Notes under the pieces: generated by a model
The model's database searches: none
What the model was told of the DNA's origin: nothing
What the model saw: the letters and a program-made list of their open reading frames with translations, nothing else
Shown: in pieces, positions 29,454-38,050 of the stretch
Layout: each line of letters begins with the position of its first letter
Numbering within the stretch: the first letter of the stretch is position 1
Assembly (NCBI GenBank): GCA_947497065.1
Contig: CANMEQ010000004.1
Span: 124,001-188,000 of the forward strand
DNA length: 64,000 nt
Origin: an uncultured Paracoccaceae bacterium
GTDB taxonomy: Bacteria; Pseudomonadota; Alphaproteobacteria; Rhodobacterales; Rhodobacteraceae
Reading direction: 5' to 3'
Position numbers and translations under genes: made by a program

Positions 29454-30126
29454 TGCTCGTCCAGTTCAACAGCTTTTCAGCAACAGGAATACTGTCGGGC
29501 CTGCCAACATCACACCATTTCCCGTGGTACGTCGTGCCAAACAATGATCCTGTCTCTAACATTGGCGTCCAAAGATCCCACATCGAAAAGGCAACCTTAT
29601 CGATCGAGGCTAGCAGATCTGTTCGAATAATCTGCGCGCCCGAATACACATAGTCATGCCCGCGTGTGATCTGTCCGTCAGAGCCAATATCGAAATCACC
29701 GGTCCCTGTGTGGCCAACCGCTTGATCGCGCGGGATCATCAGCAAGAGGCCATCCATCTCAGGCCGCCATGCCGATTTTAATGTCTCGATTGGGTTTGCA
29801 CCGTCCCAAACTGCATCGGTGTTCATGGTGTAAACTGGGTCGGACCCCAAAAGCGGCAACGCGTTTTTTAGCCCACCGCCCGTTTCAAGCAGGGCCTCTC
29901 GCTCATCCGAGACGACAACGTCTTTGTCTTCCAGATGCGATATAATTTGGTCAGCAAAGTAGTGGGCGTTCACGACGGCTTTTAATCCGTCGCAGTGATC
30001 TAACGCATGATCCAGTAGGGGCCTACCCGCAACTTCAACCATTGGTTTGGGACGCGTGTTGGTCAACGGCGCCATGCGGGTCCCAAGACCTGCCGCAAAC
30101 AATAGAATAGATGTTGGGGTGGTCAT
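29446..30126 (-). CDS. murU: N-acetylmuramate alpha-1-phosphate uridylyltransferase-like nucleotidyltransferase
   Basis: This 226-residue protein has the sugar-phosphate nucleotidyltransferase fold. The nucleotide loop [21 protein letters not shown] is at the N-terminus and the metal-binding region is at MNTDAVWDG. In Pseudomonas and Caulobacter, MurU makes UDP-MurNAc from MurNAc-1-phosphate and works with AmgK in a recycling route that bypasses de novo synthesis. The partner gene lies directly upstream with a 4-base overlap, which supports this assignment over a generic one. It overlaps addB by 8 bases. Confidence 0.88.
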   Translation of the reverse strand: MTTPTSILLFAAGLGTRMAPLTNTRPKPMVEVAGRPLLDHALDHCDGLKAVVNAHYFADQIISHLEDKDVVVSDEREALLETGGGLKNALPLLGSDPVYTMNTDAVWDGANPIETLKSAWRPEMDGLLLMIPRDQAVGHTGTGDFDIGSDGQITRGHDYVYSGAQIIRTDLLASIDKVAFSMWDLWTPMLETGSLFGTTYHGKWCDVGRPDSIPVAEKLLNWTSNV

Positions 30127-31079
30127 GGCTGTCCTGTTTCAAAAAATGCGCGACTGATTAGCGTTCTGAGATCTGACAAAGCTGGTGCGGAAAGATCAGC
30201 GCGCAGGTGGTCTTCGACCCTTGGCACAAATTTGAGGTACCGAGCTTTACCGTCACGGCGTGCCAAGCGCTGGAAAATTCCCAAGATGCGAAGATTGCGC
30301 TGAACGGCCATGACGTGAAACGCAAGACGTTGGCTCTCTTGATGCGCATCAGGGTCAAGCCGGATCAACAAATCATCGACCAGTTCGACTTTAACATCGC
30401 GGCGTGCATCCCGCAGCAATGATGCTAGGTCGTAGGTCGGATGGGTTACAAAGGCATCTTGAAAATCAAGCAAGCCAACACGGCGCGGCCCTTCTTCAAC
30501 ATGGCGCCAGATAAGGTTTTCAGCATGAAAATCTCTCAGTGAAAGCGCGCCCGGTGCGGGATCAACCTCTGCCAGTAAACGGTGCAGTTCTGCTTCGATC
30601 GCGCGCCTTAAATCGGCGCTTTGGTCTTTCGCTGCCCAATCAAAGGCAAGATCGCTCATGCCGGTTCCAACATCTGGCGTCATTCTGATTAGATCAGACG
30701 GGGGCGGCGCGCTGTGCAAAACGCGCAAAACATCCACCGCATGTTCGTACAACATCCGTTCATCTGACGGGGTCGTGCGCAGATGTTTCGCGAAATCTGT
30801 CGTACCAAGATCCGTCAGGACCAACAGGCCAAGCGGCTCATCCCACGCTAAAATTTCTGGTGCGCATAGACCCAAACGCGTCAGATGCTGCGCCATTGTG
30901 ACAAACGATTTTTGTGTGCCGCAAACCTCGGGTGGGGCGTCCATCAAAATGACGCTTGTTTGATCTGGCCCGATGAGCCTCTCATACCGTCGCGCAGAGG
31001 CGTCACCGGCAATCGGCGTGCGGATCCAATCGGACCAGGAACGTGTCGAAAGCCAATCGGCGATGTCGTCATCACGCAT
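30123..31079 (-). CDS. amgK: Anomeric MurNAc/GlcNAc kinase-like phosphotransferase (AmgK family)
   Basis: This 318-residue aminoglycoside-phosphotransferase-fold kinase has the catalytic loop [11 protein letters not shown] and the metal-binding [14 protein letters not shown]-terminal nucleotide-binding features include [18 protein letters not shown]. AmgK phosphorylates MurNAc or GlcNAc at C1, and the product is used by MurU, encoded next. The pair recycles amino sugars released by enzymes such as MltA and confers intrinsic fosfomycin tolerance where studied. It overlaps tsaE by 8 bases and murU by 4. Confidence 0.88.
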   Translation of the reverse strand: MRDDDIADWLSTRSWSDWIRTPIAGDASARRYERLIGPDQTSVILMDAPPEVCGTQKSFVTMAQHLTRLGLCAPEILAWDEPLGLLVLTDLGTTDFAKHLRTTPSDERMLYEHAVDVLRVLHSAPPPSDLIRMTPDVGTGMSDLAFDWAAKDQSADLRRAIEAELHRLLAEVDPAPGALSLRDFHAENLIWRHVEEGPRRVGLLDFQDAFVTHPTYDLASLLRDARRDVKVELVDDLLIRLDPDAHQESQRLAFHVMAVQRNLRILGIFQRLARRDGKARYLKFVPRVEDHLRADLSAPALSDLRTLISRAFFETGQP

Positions 31080-31542
31080 GGGTTTGCAGCTCCATCAGTC
31101 GGTCTTGCCAGCCGTCTTCGAAGGTTAATGTCGCCAAATGGTGGTCGGGATGCACGCTGATTTGGATATCCAGCGCTGTCTTTGGGGCCATTTCCCCCAA
31201 CAGATCGGGCCATTCAATCAAACAGATATGCGCCTCAAACGCATCGACCAAACCAAGCTCAACGGCTTCTTGGGTGTCGGAAAGCCGGTACAAATCGGCA
31301 TGCCAAATCTCGACGTTGTCGTCGTCGTAGGTTTGCACCAACGTGAATGTCGGGGAGGGCACTTCGGTGTCTGGGCCAAGCCGTGCGCGAATAAAGGCGC
31401 GGGCGAGGGCGGATTTTCCGGCACCGATTTGGCCACGCAATAGAATGCAGTCACCTGCCGTTGCGCATGACGCCAAGAAACGGCCTAGTTGGTCTGTGTC
31501 GTCTGCGGACGGCAATGGAATTGAAATGGTTCGGGTCGTCAT
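31072..31542 (-). CDS. tsaE: tRNA threonylcarbamoyladenosine biosynthesis ATPase TsaE
   Basis: TsaE (156 residues) is the ATPase that powers the TsaB-TsaD-TsaE complex making t6A37 in ANN-decoding tRNAs. The P-loop GQIGAGKSALARAF, the EVPSPTFTLV motif and the HADLYRL and IEWPD motifs are all present. tsaD is also in this window (about 45 kb), tsaB is not. It overlaps amgK by 8 bases and lies 40 bases downstream of the PAS-domain gene. Confidence 0.96.
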   Translation of the reverse strand: MTTRTISIPLPSADDTDQLGRFLASCATAGDCILLRGQIGAGKSALARAFIRARLGPDTEVPSPTFTLVQTYDDDNVEIWHADLYRLSDTQEAVELGLVDAFEAHICLIEWPDLLGEMAPKTALDIQISVHPDHHLATLTFEDGWQDRLMELQTHA

Positions 31543-31582
31543 ACCCTATCATCAAGCCACACGGTGGAACCCGCAAGAGCAA

Positions 31583-33181
31583 TCAGCCAGATGCTTCCCT
31601 TACGTTGTTAGAAGGCATGATGTTGTGGCTTCCAACTGAATCAAACACCTGATCACCATTCGTGAAGGTAATCTGATGATTGCCGTCCGGCAGGGGCGCG
31701 TAGTGGCAAGTGACTTCGCACTCATTTTCGAGCCAAACCGTCCCGCTCCAGGCTGAATCGACGCTCCCTTTGGTCAGCACTTCGTTCAGTTTCACCCAGA
31801 CAGGTGAGGGTGCCGATGCATCCTGCCAACGCTCCAGCGCTTCGGAGAAATCGAGGCTGCTGAGAGACTCTTCAAGATGATCGTTCCAAAGCGAGCGGTA
31901 GGACGCGTTGGCAAGTACTAAAGACCCCGAAGGAGAAAAAACAGCGACGGCTGCTGTCAGATTATCGAGCACCGCAGCGCCAATATTGATCTGGGACCGG
32001 AATTTCCGCGTGAGCGAGATTTCATCGCTGATATCTTCGACGAGAAATGCAATCGCCCCATCCGGATGAGGTTTGCCTGTCACACGAAATGTTTGACCAT
32101 TCGGAAGCTGCCAGGTTTCGTGGTAGTTTCCTTTGACAGCGGCGGATTCGAGGGCGGCCATATTGTCCCGCCAGCTTCCGTAGTTTTTTGGCTCGGGTAT
32201 CATTTGTTCGTCGCGCAGACGGTCCAGGAACGAGAAGAGCGTTGGCCTGCCGATCAAAAAATCTGGCGGGAGGTTCGTTAAATCAACGATCGCAGGGTTA
32301 AACAAAACTAAACGTCTTTCCGCATCAAAGATGGCGAGGCCAACGGACAATTGTGCGAATGTCTTGGTCAGCGTTTGCACGAAGTTGCGCTGGGCGTCTC
32401 GTGCAGTCACAACAGCGCTTGCATCGATTGCGAAGTGAATGGTGTGATTGCCACGTTTCAGATTGGTGACTTCATACCAAACAGGATCCACCTGAGCTTT
32501 CAATTCGATCCGCTGCATATCGATGATGGGGGCCGCACCAGAAGGTTTAGCCGTATCCTTGAAAACCTCCCGCGGGGGCCAGGGGCGGATCTCGCCGTCC
32601 TCAATGGGATACATTTGTTCCGATAATTCGATGTAGGCGCGGTTGGCCCACACAAGCGCCCCATCGGCGTCGCGTTTCCAGATCAACTGTGGGGAATCTT
32701 CGCCAATGCTGCGCAAGGTTTTCAATTCGTGTTCCATCGCAGAGGCGGTCAGCGGATCGATGGTTTCCACCGGATCATGGCGATCTTGAACAAGGGTAAG
32801 CCGCGAAAGACCTTTCCAATATTCCGCCTCGATCCAACCGGGTTGACCATCTTCGGGGCTGATTGTCTTCGTTCCTGATACCGCGAGATCAGAAAGCTGC
32901 GAGCGCAGGTGGGGAAACCGTGCTGAGAGCAGCAAGAGAAATTTCTCCCAGTCGGAATTGTGTTGGATATCCGAGGATAGCAATTCGCGGGCGCGAGGCG
33001 TGGCATCCAGTAGGTGTTCGTCATCGAACAAATAGGTGATCGTTCCCTCTGCTTCATGCATCAAGGTGCGTGCGGTTGTGGCGACCGAACCGTTCATTCT
33101 GATCCAAAGCGACAAAAGAGTCATGGCTGACATGGTGCCAAAGAGCAGCGCTGCAATGGTGCTCATTATCTCGAACGGCAT
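31583..33181 (-). CDS. Membrane-anchored multi-PAS protein without kinase domain (DivL-like)
   Basis: This 532-residue protein has one N-terminal membrane helix (about residues 7-28) and three to four PAS-like repeats (near 45-135, 160-270, 285-395 and 405-515). These include GLAIFDAERRLVLFNPA and VAVFSPSGSLVLANASY, characteristic of PAS modules. It stops right after the last PAS; no DHp or ATP-binding domain follows, and only 40 bases separate it from tsaE. Position beside tsaE-amgK-murU-addBA and PAS layout match Caulobacter divL, whose kinase-like part begins about where this protein ends. The DivL relationship is inference; an unrelated PAS sensor is possible. Confidence 0.8.
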   Translation of the reverse strand: MPFEIMSTIAALLFGTMSAMTLLSLWIRMNGSVATTARTLMHEAEGTITYLFDDEHLLDATPRARELLSSDIQHNSDWEKFLLLLSARFPHLRSQLSDLAVSGTKTISPEDGQPGWIEAEYWKGLSRLTLVQDRHDPVETIDPLTASAMEHELKTLRSIGEDSPQLIWKRDADGALVWANRAYIELSEQMYPIEDGEIRPWPPREVFKDTAKPSGAAPIIDMQRIELKAQVDPVWYEVTNLKRGNHTIHFAIDASAVVTARDAQRNFVQTLTKTFAQLSVGLAIFDAERRLVLFNPAIVDLTNLPPDFLIGRPTLFSFLDRLRDEQMIPEPKNYGSWRDNMAALESAAVKGNYHETWQLPNGQTFRVTGKPHPDGAIAFLVEDISDEISLTRKFRSQINIGAAVLDNLTAAVAVFSPSGSLVLANASYRSLWNDHLEESLSSLDFSEALERWQDASAPSPVWVKLNEVLTKGSVDSAWSGTVWLENECEVTCHYAPLPDGNHQITFTNGDQVFDSVGSHNIMPSNNVREASG

Positions 33182-33241
33182 CGGCGAACCTCCTAATGGG
33201 AGGCTAAAAAATGACTCAGATTGGTTAAGTGTGAGTTAAGA

Positions 33242-34624
33242 TTACGTAATGGGTGTATTTTCTCCTAATGCGCCACGCGATGCCTCGCGCCCAGCTTCAA
33301 TCGCGCTGCGTGGCCATCTGACATTTACGATCGCCCCCGCAGATGATTGGGATTTGCCTCCGCGTACGCCGTTCGCGAATTGAAGCGAGGCGCCTGACCG
33401 CTCCAGAAGGGTTTTCGCGATGAACAAGCCAAGGCCCATACCCTCATACCCCGGGCGCTTGGCGCGGTCATCGGTGCTGCGTCGCCGCCGCACAAAGGGT
33501 TCGCCAATTTTACCAAGAACGGATTGCGGATACCCCGGCCCATCATCGCTAATCCGAAGGTTTATCGCGGTTTCGGTCCAGCTTATGTCAACATGGACGG
33601 TGTTCTCTGCAAAATCCACGGCGTTCTGGATCAGGTTTCTAACACCGTGAATAATCTCTGATCTGCGGTAAATGTCGGGCTGCCGCTCGGCCTTTCCATC
33701 CGTGGGTGCGACGCGAAAACGCACTCTTTTGCCGCGGCTTATGTGCGGCTCGCTTGCTTCGTGAATCACCGTTTCAATTGGGGCTTGGCGCAACAGGTGA
33801 TCTTCTTTCCCCGCACGCCCCATCGATTGCAAAATATCGCGGCATCTGTTGGCCTGATCCCTGATCAGCTTTGCATCTTCGCATAGATCGGTGTTGTCGC
33901 TCAGCTCGTCAATCAGCTCACTGCTGACTAGCTTGATCGTCGCCAATGGTGTGCCGAGCTCATGAGCCGCCGCCGCGACGACACCCCCCAAATCTGTTAG
34001 CTTTTGCTCACGGGCCAGGGCCATTTGTGTGGCGACCAGCGCCTCGCCCATCGACATGGTTTCTTGGGTCACTTGTCGTGCGTAAATGCTGACAAACAGG
34101 ATGCCGATGATTAGCGATATCCAAAACCCGAATACGAAAATATCCGGTAGGATGAGCGGCATGTCCGACGCTGTCATTATTGGCAGGCTTTCGAACCGTA
34201 GAACGGTGACGACTCCCAGTGCAATCGCGCCTAAAATCAACATGCTACGCAACGGCAGGATCGTTGCAGCTACGGCGATTGGCGCCAGTATGAGTAGGGC
34301 GAATGGGTTGTTTAGCCCACCTGTCAGATACAGCAAAAGGCCCAGTTGAACGAGGTCGAAGCCGATAAGAATATCCGCTTCGCCTTCGGTCAGTCGCCGG
34401 TTTTCGGGGTACAAAAAATAGGAAATGATGTTCACCAAAATGGGCGCACCTATGACCATAGAGATCAGCCCAATTTGGAGGTTCAGATGGTACACGTAGA
34501 TCGCACCGAGAACCGCACAAATCTGCCCCGTCACGGCGACCCAGCGCAGCACCACCAATGTGCGCATGCGCAGCCAATTGCTGCGCTCTTTGTTTTGGAA
34601 AACGTCTTGTTCTATCTGCGCCAT
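33242..34624 (-). CDS. regB: Redox-sensing histidine kinase RegB/PrrB
   Basis: RegB (460 residues) is the membrane redox sensor of the RegBA (PrrBA) system controlling photosynthesis, respiration, carbon and nitrogen fixation genes. Six membrane helices lie in residues 22-182, including the quinone-binding GGLNNPF (102-108). The H-box HELGTPLATIKL carries His221, and the redox-active Cys is Cys261 in NRCRDILQ. The ATPase N-box LIQNAVDFAE and G-boxes SDDGPGYP and GMGLGLFIAKTLL are intact. It is divergent from senC-regA, as in Rhodobacter. Confidence 0.97.
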   Translation of the reverse strand: MAQIEQDVFQNKERSNWLRMRTLVVLRWVAVTGQICAVLGAIYVYHLNLQIGLISMVIGAPILVNIISYFLYPENRRLTEGEADILIGFDLVQLGLLLYLTGGLNNPFALLILAPIAVAATILPLRSMLILGAIALGVVTVLRFESLPIMTASDMPLILPDIFVFGFWISLIIGILFVSIYARQVTQETMSMGEALVATQMALAREQKLTDLGGVVAAAAHELGTPLATIKLVSSELIDELSDNTDLCEDAKLIRDQANRCRDILQSMGRAGKEDHLLRQAPIETVIHEASEPHISRGKRVRFRVAPTDGKAERQPDIYRRSEIIHGVRNLIQNAVDFAENTVHVDISWTETAINLRISDDGPGYPQSVLGKIGEPFVRRRRSTDDRAKRPGYEGMGLGLFIAKTLLERSGASLQFANGVRGGKSQSSAGAIVNVRWPRSAIEAGREASRGALGENTPIT

Positions 34625-34713
34625 TTTGACCTGCTTGCGTGTTTGTGACTTCTCACTTTGTCGCCGTGGCTCTATTTAAACGACAACCATGATCTAATTG
34701 TAAGGCAGATCTG

Positions 34714-35340
34714 ATGTCCAAGACCTATGCTATCGCCGCCGGTGCCGTTGTTGTTGCTTTGCTGGGAGGTACGTTTTTGGCCACTCAGATGAATGGATCC
34801 GATGATGTTTTCGCGCAATGTCGGGCCAGCACCGCTGCTGCGGGGGCCATTGGTGGACCCTTTGAATTGGTTGATGAAAATGGGGTTACGGTCACTGATC
34901 AAGACGTGATTACCGAACCGACTGTTATCTATTTTGGCTACACGTTCTGCCCTGATGTTTGCCCGCTCGACAATATGCGAAATGCGCAGGCTGTTGAGAT
35001 TTTGGATGATGAGGGACTAGAAGTGACGCCGGTGTTTATCACCATTGATCCTGAACGGGATACGGTGGACGTCGTGCGGGATTTCACGGAGAATTTTCAC
35101 GACCGGATGATCGGCCTGACAGGTTCGGCCGAACAGGTGCGTGCGGCGTCGCAGGCGTACCGGACCTATTATAGCAAACAGGAGTCCGAGGATGAGTATT
35201 ACCTCGTTGATCACACGACAATGTCCTATTTGGTTTTGCCGGAACACGGGTTTCAAGAGTTCTACCGCCGCGACGTGACGCCAGAACAAATGGCGGAAAG
35301 TGTCGCTTGTTTTGCGCAGGCAGCGGAGCGCGCGGGCTAG
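34714..35340 (+). CDS. senC: SCO1/SenC family copper chaperone (PrrC)
   Basis: This 208-residue protein has an N-terminal membrane anchor (about residues 5-25) and a periplasmic thioredoxin-fold SCO1 domain. The copper ligands are Cys79 and Cys83 in CPDVC and His167 in VDHTTMSY. SCO proteins deliver copper to cytochrome c oxidase; in Rhodobacter SenC/PrrC is encoded with RegBA and influences its signalling. It reads with regA, 63 bases downstream. Confidence 0.95.
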   Translation: MSKTYAIAAGAVVVALLGGTFLATQMNGSDDVFAQCRASTAAAGAIGGPFELVDENGVTVTDQDVITEPTVIYFGYTFCPDVCPLDNMRNAQAVEILDDEGLEVTPVFITIDPERDTVDVVRDFTENFHDRMIGLTGSAEQVRAASQAYRTYYSKQESEDEYYLVDHTTMSYLVLPEHGFQEFYRRDVTPEQMAESVACFAQAAERAG

Positions 35341-35403
35341 GGTGTCATTTGACCCAACCCCCTATCAGCACTACCTTTTTGAAAGGTACATAAGGTTAAG
35401 CAC

Positions 35404-35949
35404 ATGGAACTGGATCAGATCGGCGAAGATACATCCCTGCTTTTGGTGGATGACGACGAACCCTTTTTGCGGCGATTGGCTAAGGCCATGGAAAAACGTG
35501 GATTTTCTGTAGAAACCGCTGGCAGTGTTGCAGCGGGCAAGGCGATTGCTACGGCGCGTCCGCCGGCCTATGCGGTGGTGGATTTGCGGCTTGAGGATGG
35601 TACGGGACTGGATGTTGTGGAGACCTTGCGGGCCCGCAGGCCGGAAAGCCGGATCGTTGTTTTGACGGGTTACGGGGCCATTGCCACGGCTGTTGCGGCG
35701 GTCAAAATTGGTGCGACGGATTATCTTTCTAAACCTGCGGATGCGGCTGATGTGATGAATGCGTTGTTGGCGAATTCCGATGAATTGCCACCTCCGCCAG
35801 AGAATCCGATGAGCGCGGATCGCGTGCGGTGGGAACACATTCAACGGGTTTATGAATTGTGTGATCGAAACGTGTCTGAGACGGCGCGGCGGTTGAATAT
35901 GCACCGCCGGACGTTGCAGCGAATTTTGGCGAAGCGCAGCCCCAGATAG
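35404..35949 (+). CDS. regA: Response regulator RegA/PrrA
   Basis: RegA (181 residues) is the DNA-binding response regulator partnered with RegB. The receiver has Asp16-18 (VDDDEP), the phospho-acceptor Asp60 (VVDLRL), Thr88 and Lys110. A proline-rich linker leads to the Fis-type helix-turn-helix near the C-terminus (NVSETARRLNMHRRTLQRIL), which is extremely conserved in this family. It follows senC. The hvrA gene found beside regA in Rhodobacter is not here. Confidence 0.98.
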   Translation: MELDQIGEDTSLLLVDDDEPFLRRLAKAMEKRGFSVETAGSVAAGKAIATARPPAYAVVDLRLEDGTGLDVVETLRARRPESRIVVLTGYGAIATAVAAVKIGATDYLSKPADAADVMNALLANSDELPPPPENPMSADRVRWEHIQRVYELCDRNVSETARRLNMHRRTLQRILAKRSPR

Positions 35950-36013
35950 GGCAAAAATCGACGTACAGATCGCGTACACAGCCTGTGCACATCTTGTATG
36001 TACAGCGGCTGCA

Positions 36014-36886
36014 CTATGATGTTTGCGATTTTAACCATTTCACAAAGATGTCGCGCGGTTGAGAGACAACCTCTGGCCGCGTGAGCAAGTGGTAGGCGAC
36101 CGCGCTGTCGTGCTCTTCGCACAGTTTCACCAAGGCACCCGATGAGATGTGACCCGCAGCGACAGGCGCGGGGATGATCGTGACGCCAAGCCCCGCGAGG
36201 GCCGCTTCGCGGGACAGCTGGCCGGTGGCGAAATAGGTGACGTTTTCGCGGTCGAGATCGACACCGTTTTGCGCCACCCAAAGTTTCTCTTCAGAGCGGT
36301 TTCCATCGAGAAGCCAACGCGAGCCTTTGAGGTCGGCGAGACAATCGGTTTTCCCGCCTTTGAGATAACTGGGTGCTGCGACGGCGGTATGGCCGGCGGG
36401 CATAAGTGGGGAGGAGTGGACACCTGGCCAATTCCCATCGCCGTAGCGAATGGCGACATCGATGTTATCGCGGCGCAGATCGATCAATTGCATGGAGGGG
36501 ATCAGCTCGACCTCGATATCTGGGTGCGCATCCCAGAAGCCACCGATCCGGGGCATCAGCCAGTTGGCAGCAAACGACGGGGTGACAGACACGCGGATCG
36601 CGCGCGTTTTGGTTTGGTCCAATAAATCGGTGGCGGCGGAGGCGATGAGGCCGAAGGCTTCGCCTAAGGTGTCGGCCAATCTGCGACCATCGGGTGTGAC
36701 AGCCATGCCGCGCCCGTCACGCTGCATCAAGGGCAGGCCGAAGTGGTCCTCGAGCGCGCGCACGTGTTGGCCGATGGCCGCATGGGTCACGTTGAGGTCG
36801 CGGGCGGCGGCAGAAAAGCTGCCATGCCGTGCGGCGGCCTCAAACGCGCGCAGCGCGAGGAGGGAGGGGATGTCATGCCAGTTCAT
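36014..36886 (-). CDS. LysR-family transcriptional regulator (GcvA-like)
   Basis: This 290-residue protein has the N-terminal LysR winged HTH (residues 8-65, RAFEAAARHGSFSAAARDLNV with HAAIGQHVRALE) and a periplasmic-binding-like effector domain. The ARHGSFSAAA and FGLPLMQRDGRG features fit the GcvA branch. GcvA controls glycine cleavage in E. coli, but this gene is 20 kb from gcvTHP, so a link is not implied. It is divergent from a possible 43-residue gene and converges with regA. Confidence 0.93.
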   Translation of the reverse strand: MNWHDIPSLLALRAFEAAARHGSFSAAARDLNVTHAAIGQHVRALEDHFGLPLMQRDGRGMAVTPDGRRLADTLGEAFGLIASAATDLLDQTKTRAIRVSVTPSFAANWLMPRIGGFWDAHPDIEVELIPSMQLIDLRRDNIDVAIRYGDGNWPGVHSSPLMPAGHTAVAAPSYLKGGKTDCLADLKGSRWLLDGNRSEEKLWVAQNGVDLDRENVTYFATGQLSREAALAGLGVTIIPAPVAAGHISSGALVKLCEEHDSAVAYHLLTRPEVVSQPRDIFVKWLKSQTS

Positions 36887-36983
36887 ATGAAAGTGAGGCT
36901 AACATATGGAAATTCTTCCTGACTAGGGGAATCTGCGAGGAGTGCGTATTCAATGGGTATCAACCAGATCGAAGGAGATCGAA

Positions 36984-37115
36984 ATGTTTACTGTACTTGC
37001 AGATGCCATGTATCGCGACATGCTGAAAAAAGCGCTTTGCTCACCATCCAAACGCCATGATTGCCGGTCACGCCGGATGAAAAAGGAATTGGATGGGTAC
37101 CGTCACCTATGGTGA
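36984..37115 (+). CDS. Possible 43-residue basic small protein
   Basis: In the 276-base gap between the LysR gene and the VOC gene, an ATG preceded by AAGGAG (8 bases upstream) opens a 43-codon frame starting MFTVLADAMYRDMLKKAL. It has a basic middle and ends GYRHLW. Divergence from a LysR gene is typical of a regulated target. I do not recognise a family. The ribosome binding site is the main support; the frame could still be chance. Nothing else stands out in this gap. Confidence 0.4.
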   Translation: MFTVLADAMYRDMLKKALCSPSKRHDCRSRRMKKELDGYRHLW

Positions 37116-37162
37116 GGGTTGGGTGGGGCCGGTGTTCCCTGATGCTGGCCCTGCCGTTTGCT

Positions 37163-37555
37163 TCAATTGAACTGAATCAGATCCCACAGGTTGCCGTATA
37201 GGTCTTCGAAAACGGCGACCGTGCCATAGTCAGCCACTTTTGGGGGTCGGACAAATTTCACATTCCGACTTTTGTAGAGATCGAAGTCGCGCGAGAAATC
37301 ATCGGTTTGGAGGAATAAGAAGACACGTCCACCGGTTTGATTGCCGATGTATTCCTCCTGTTTTGAGTTTGAAGCCTTTGCGAGCAAGAGGGCCGCTTGG
37401 CCGTCGCCTTTGGGTTTTACAACGACCCAGCGTTTATCTTGCTCTGGCTGGTATGTGTCTTCGACCAACTCAAACCCCAGCTTTTCGGTATAGAACGCGA
37501 TTGCATCATCGTAATCTTTTACGACGATGGAGACGATCGAAAGCGATTGGTTCAT
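37163..37555 (-). CDS. VOC/glyoxalase superfamily protein
   Basis: This 130-residue protein has the paired beta-alpha-beta-beta-beta fold of the vicinal oxygen chelate superfamily. Typical stretches are VSIVVKDYDDAIAFYTEKLGFELVED at the start and VAVFEDLYGNLWDLIQ at the end. Metal-ligand residues would be Glu in the last motif and others in the first half, so an enzymatic role is plausible. The substrate is unknown; many such proteins are lactoylglutathione lyase-like or antibiotic-resistance-like. GNAT lies 15 bases upstream on the same strand. Confidence 0.88.
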   Translation of the reverse strand: MNQSLSIVSIVVKDYDDAIAFYTEKLGFELVEDTYQPEQDKRWVVVKPKGDGQAALLLAKASNSKQEEYIGNQTGGRVFLFLQTDDFSRDFDLYKSRNVKFVRPPKVADYGTVAVFEDLYGNLWDLIQFN

Positions 37556-37570
37556 TTGTTGAGCTTTCCG

Positions 37571-38050
37571 TCAGCGCGTTATTGCAAACCGTTTGATGAT
37601 CTTATCCACCACCTTGCCTGATTTGCGAGTATGGGCGGCTTTATCCACCTCGAAATCCTCGAACCCCATTTTGGAATAGAAGGCCAAGGCGCCGGAGTTG
37701 TCTTCGGTGATTTTGGCAAGGATGGCGGTGCCGTTTCTGGCGCGGCAATCGGCCTTGGTTTTGGCCATCAGGGCTGCACCTGCGCCGCGCACGGGGTTGG
37801 CGCGGTCGGTGAAGGTGCCGACGGAATATAGACCCTGTTCCACCTCAAACGCGGCTTGGAAGCCGATGATTTTGCCATTGTGCAGCACCACGTTGGAGAC
37901 GGGTGGTTCATTGCAGTAGTGATCGAGAAAGTAGGCTTCGGTGTAGGGATCTTCATACGCCGTTGTGCCGCCTGCGGCGATGATGGGATTGAGGATGGCC
38001 GTGCAGGCGGGCACGTCTTCGGGGGTCATTTTGCGTGTTTCAAAGGTCAT
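37571..38050 (-). CDS. GNAT family N-acetyltransferase
   Basis: This 159-residue protein has the GNAT fold with the acetyl-CoA-binding region NPVRGAGAALMAKTKADCRARN. The C-terminal NSGALAFYSKMGFEDFEV is the typical motif B. The N-terminus MTFETRKMTPEDVPACTAILNPII is also typical. The acceptor is unknown. Its start overlaps the HD-domain gene stop by 4 bases and the VOC gene follows, so HD-GNAT-VOC forms a small operon divergent from ahcY. Confidence 0.9.
   Translation of the reverse strand: MTFETRKMTPEDVPACTAILNPIIAAGGTTAYEDPYTEAYFLDHYCNEPPVSNVVLHNGKIIGFQAAFEVEQGLYSVGTFTDRANPVRGAGAALMAKTKADCRARNGTAILAKITEDNSGALAFYSKMGFEDFEVDKAAHTRKSGKVVDKIIKRFAITR

Noticed and set aside
35950-36013. Terminator or operator in the repeated GTACA-like sequence after regA
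   Set aside because: Several short TGTACA-like words occur, but no stem longer than 5 bp or T-run could be drawn.
36014-36886. LysR gene as dedicated regulator of gcvTHP
   Set aside because: The similarity to GcvA is only at branch level, the operon is 20 kb away and already has a glycine riboswitch.
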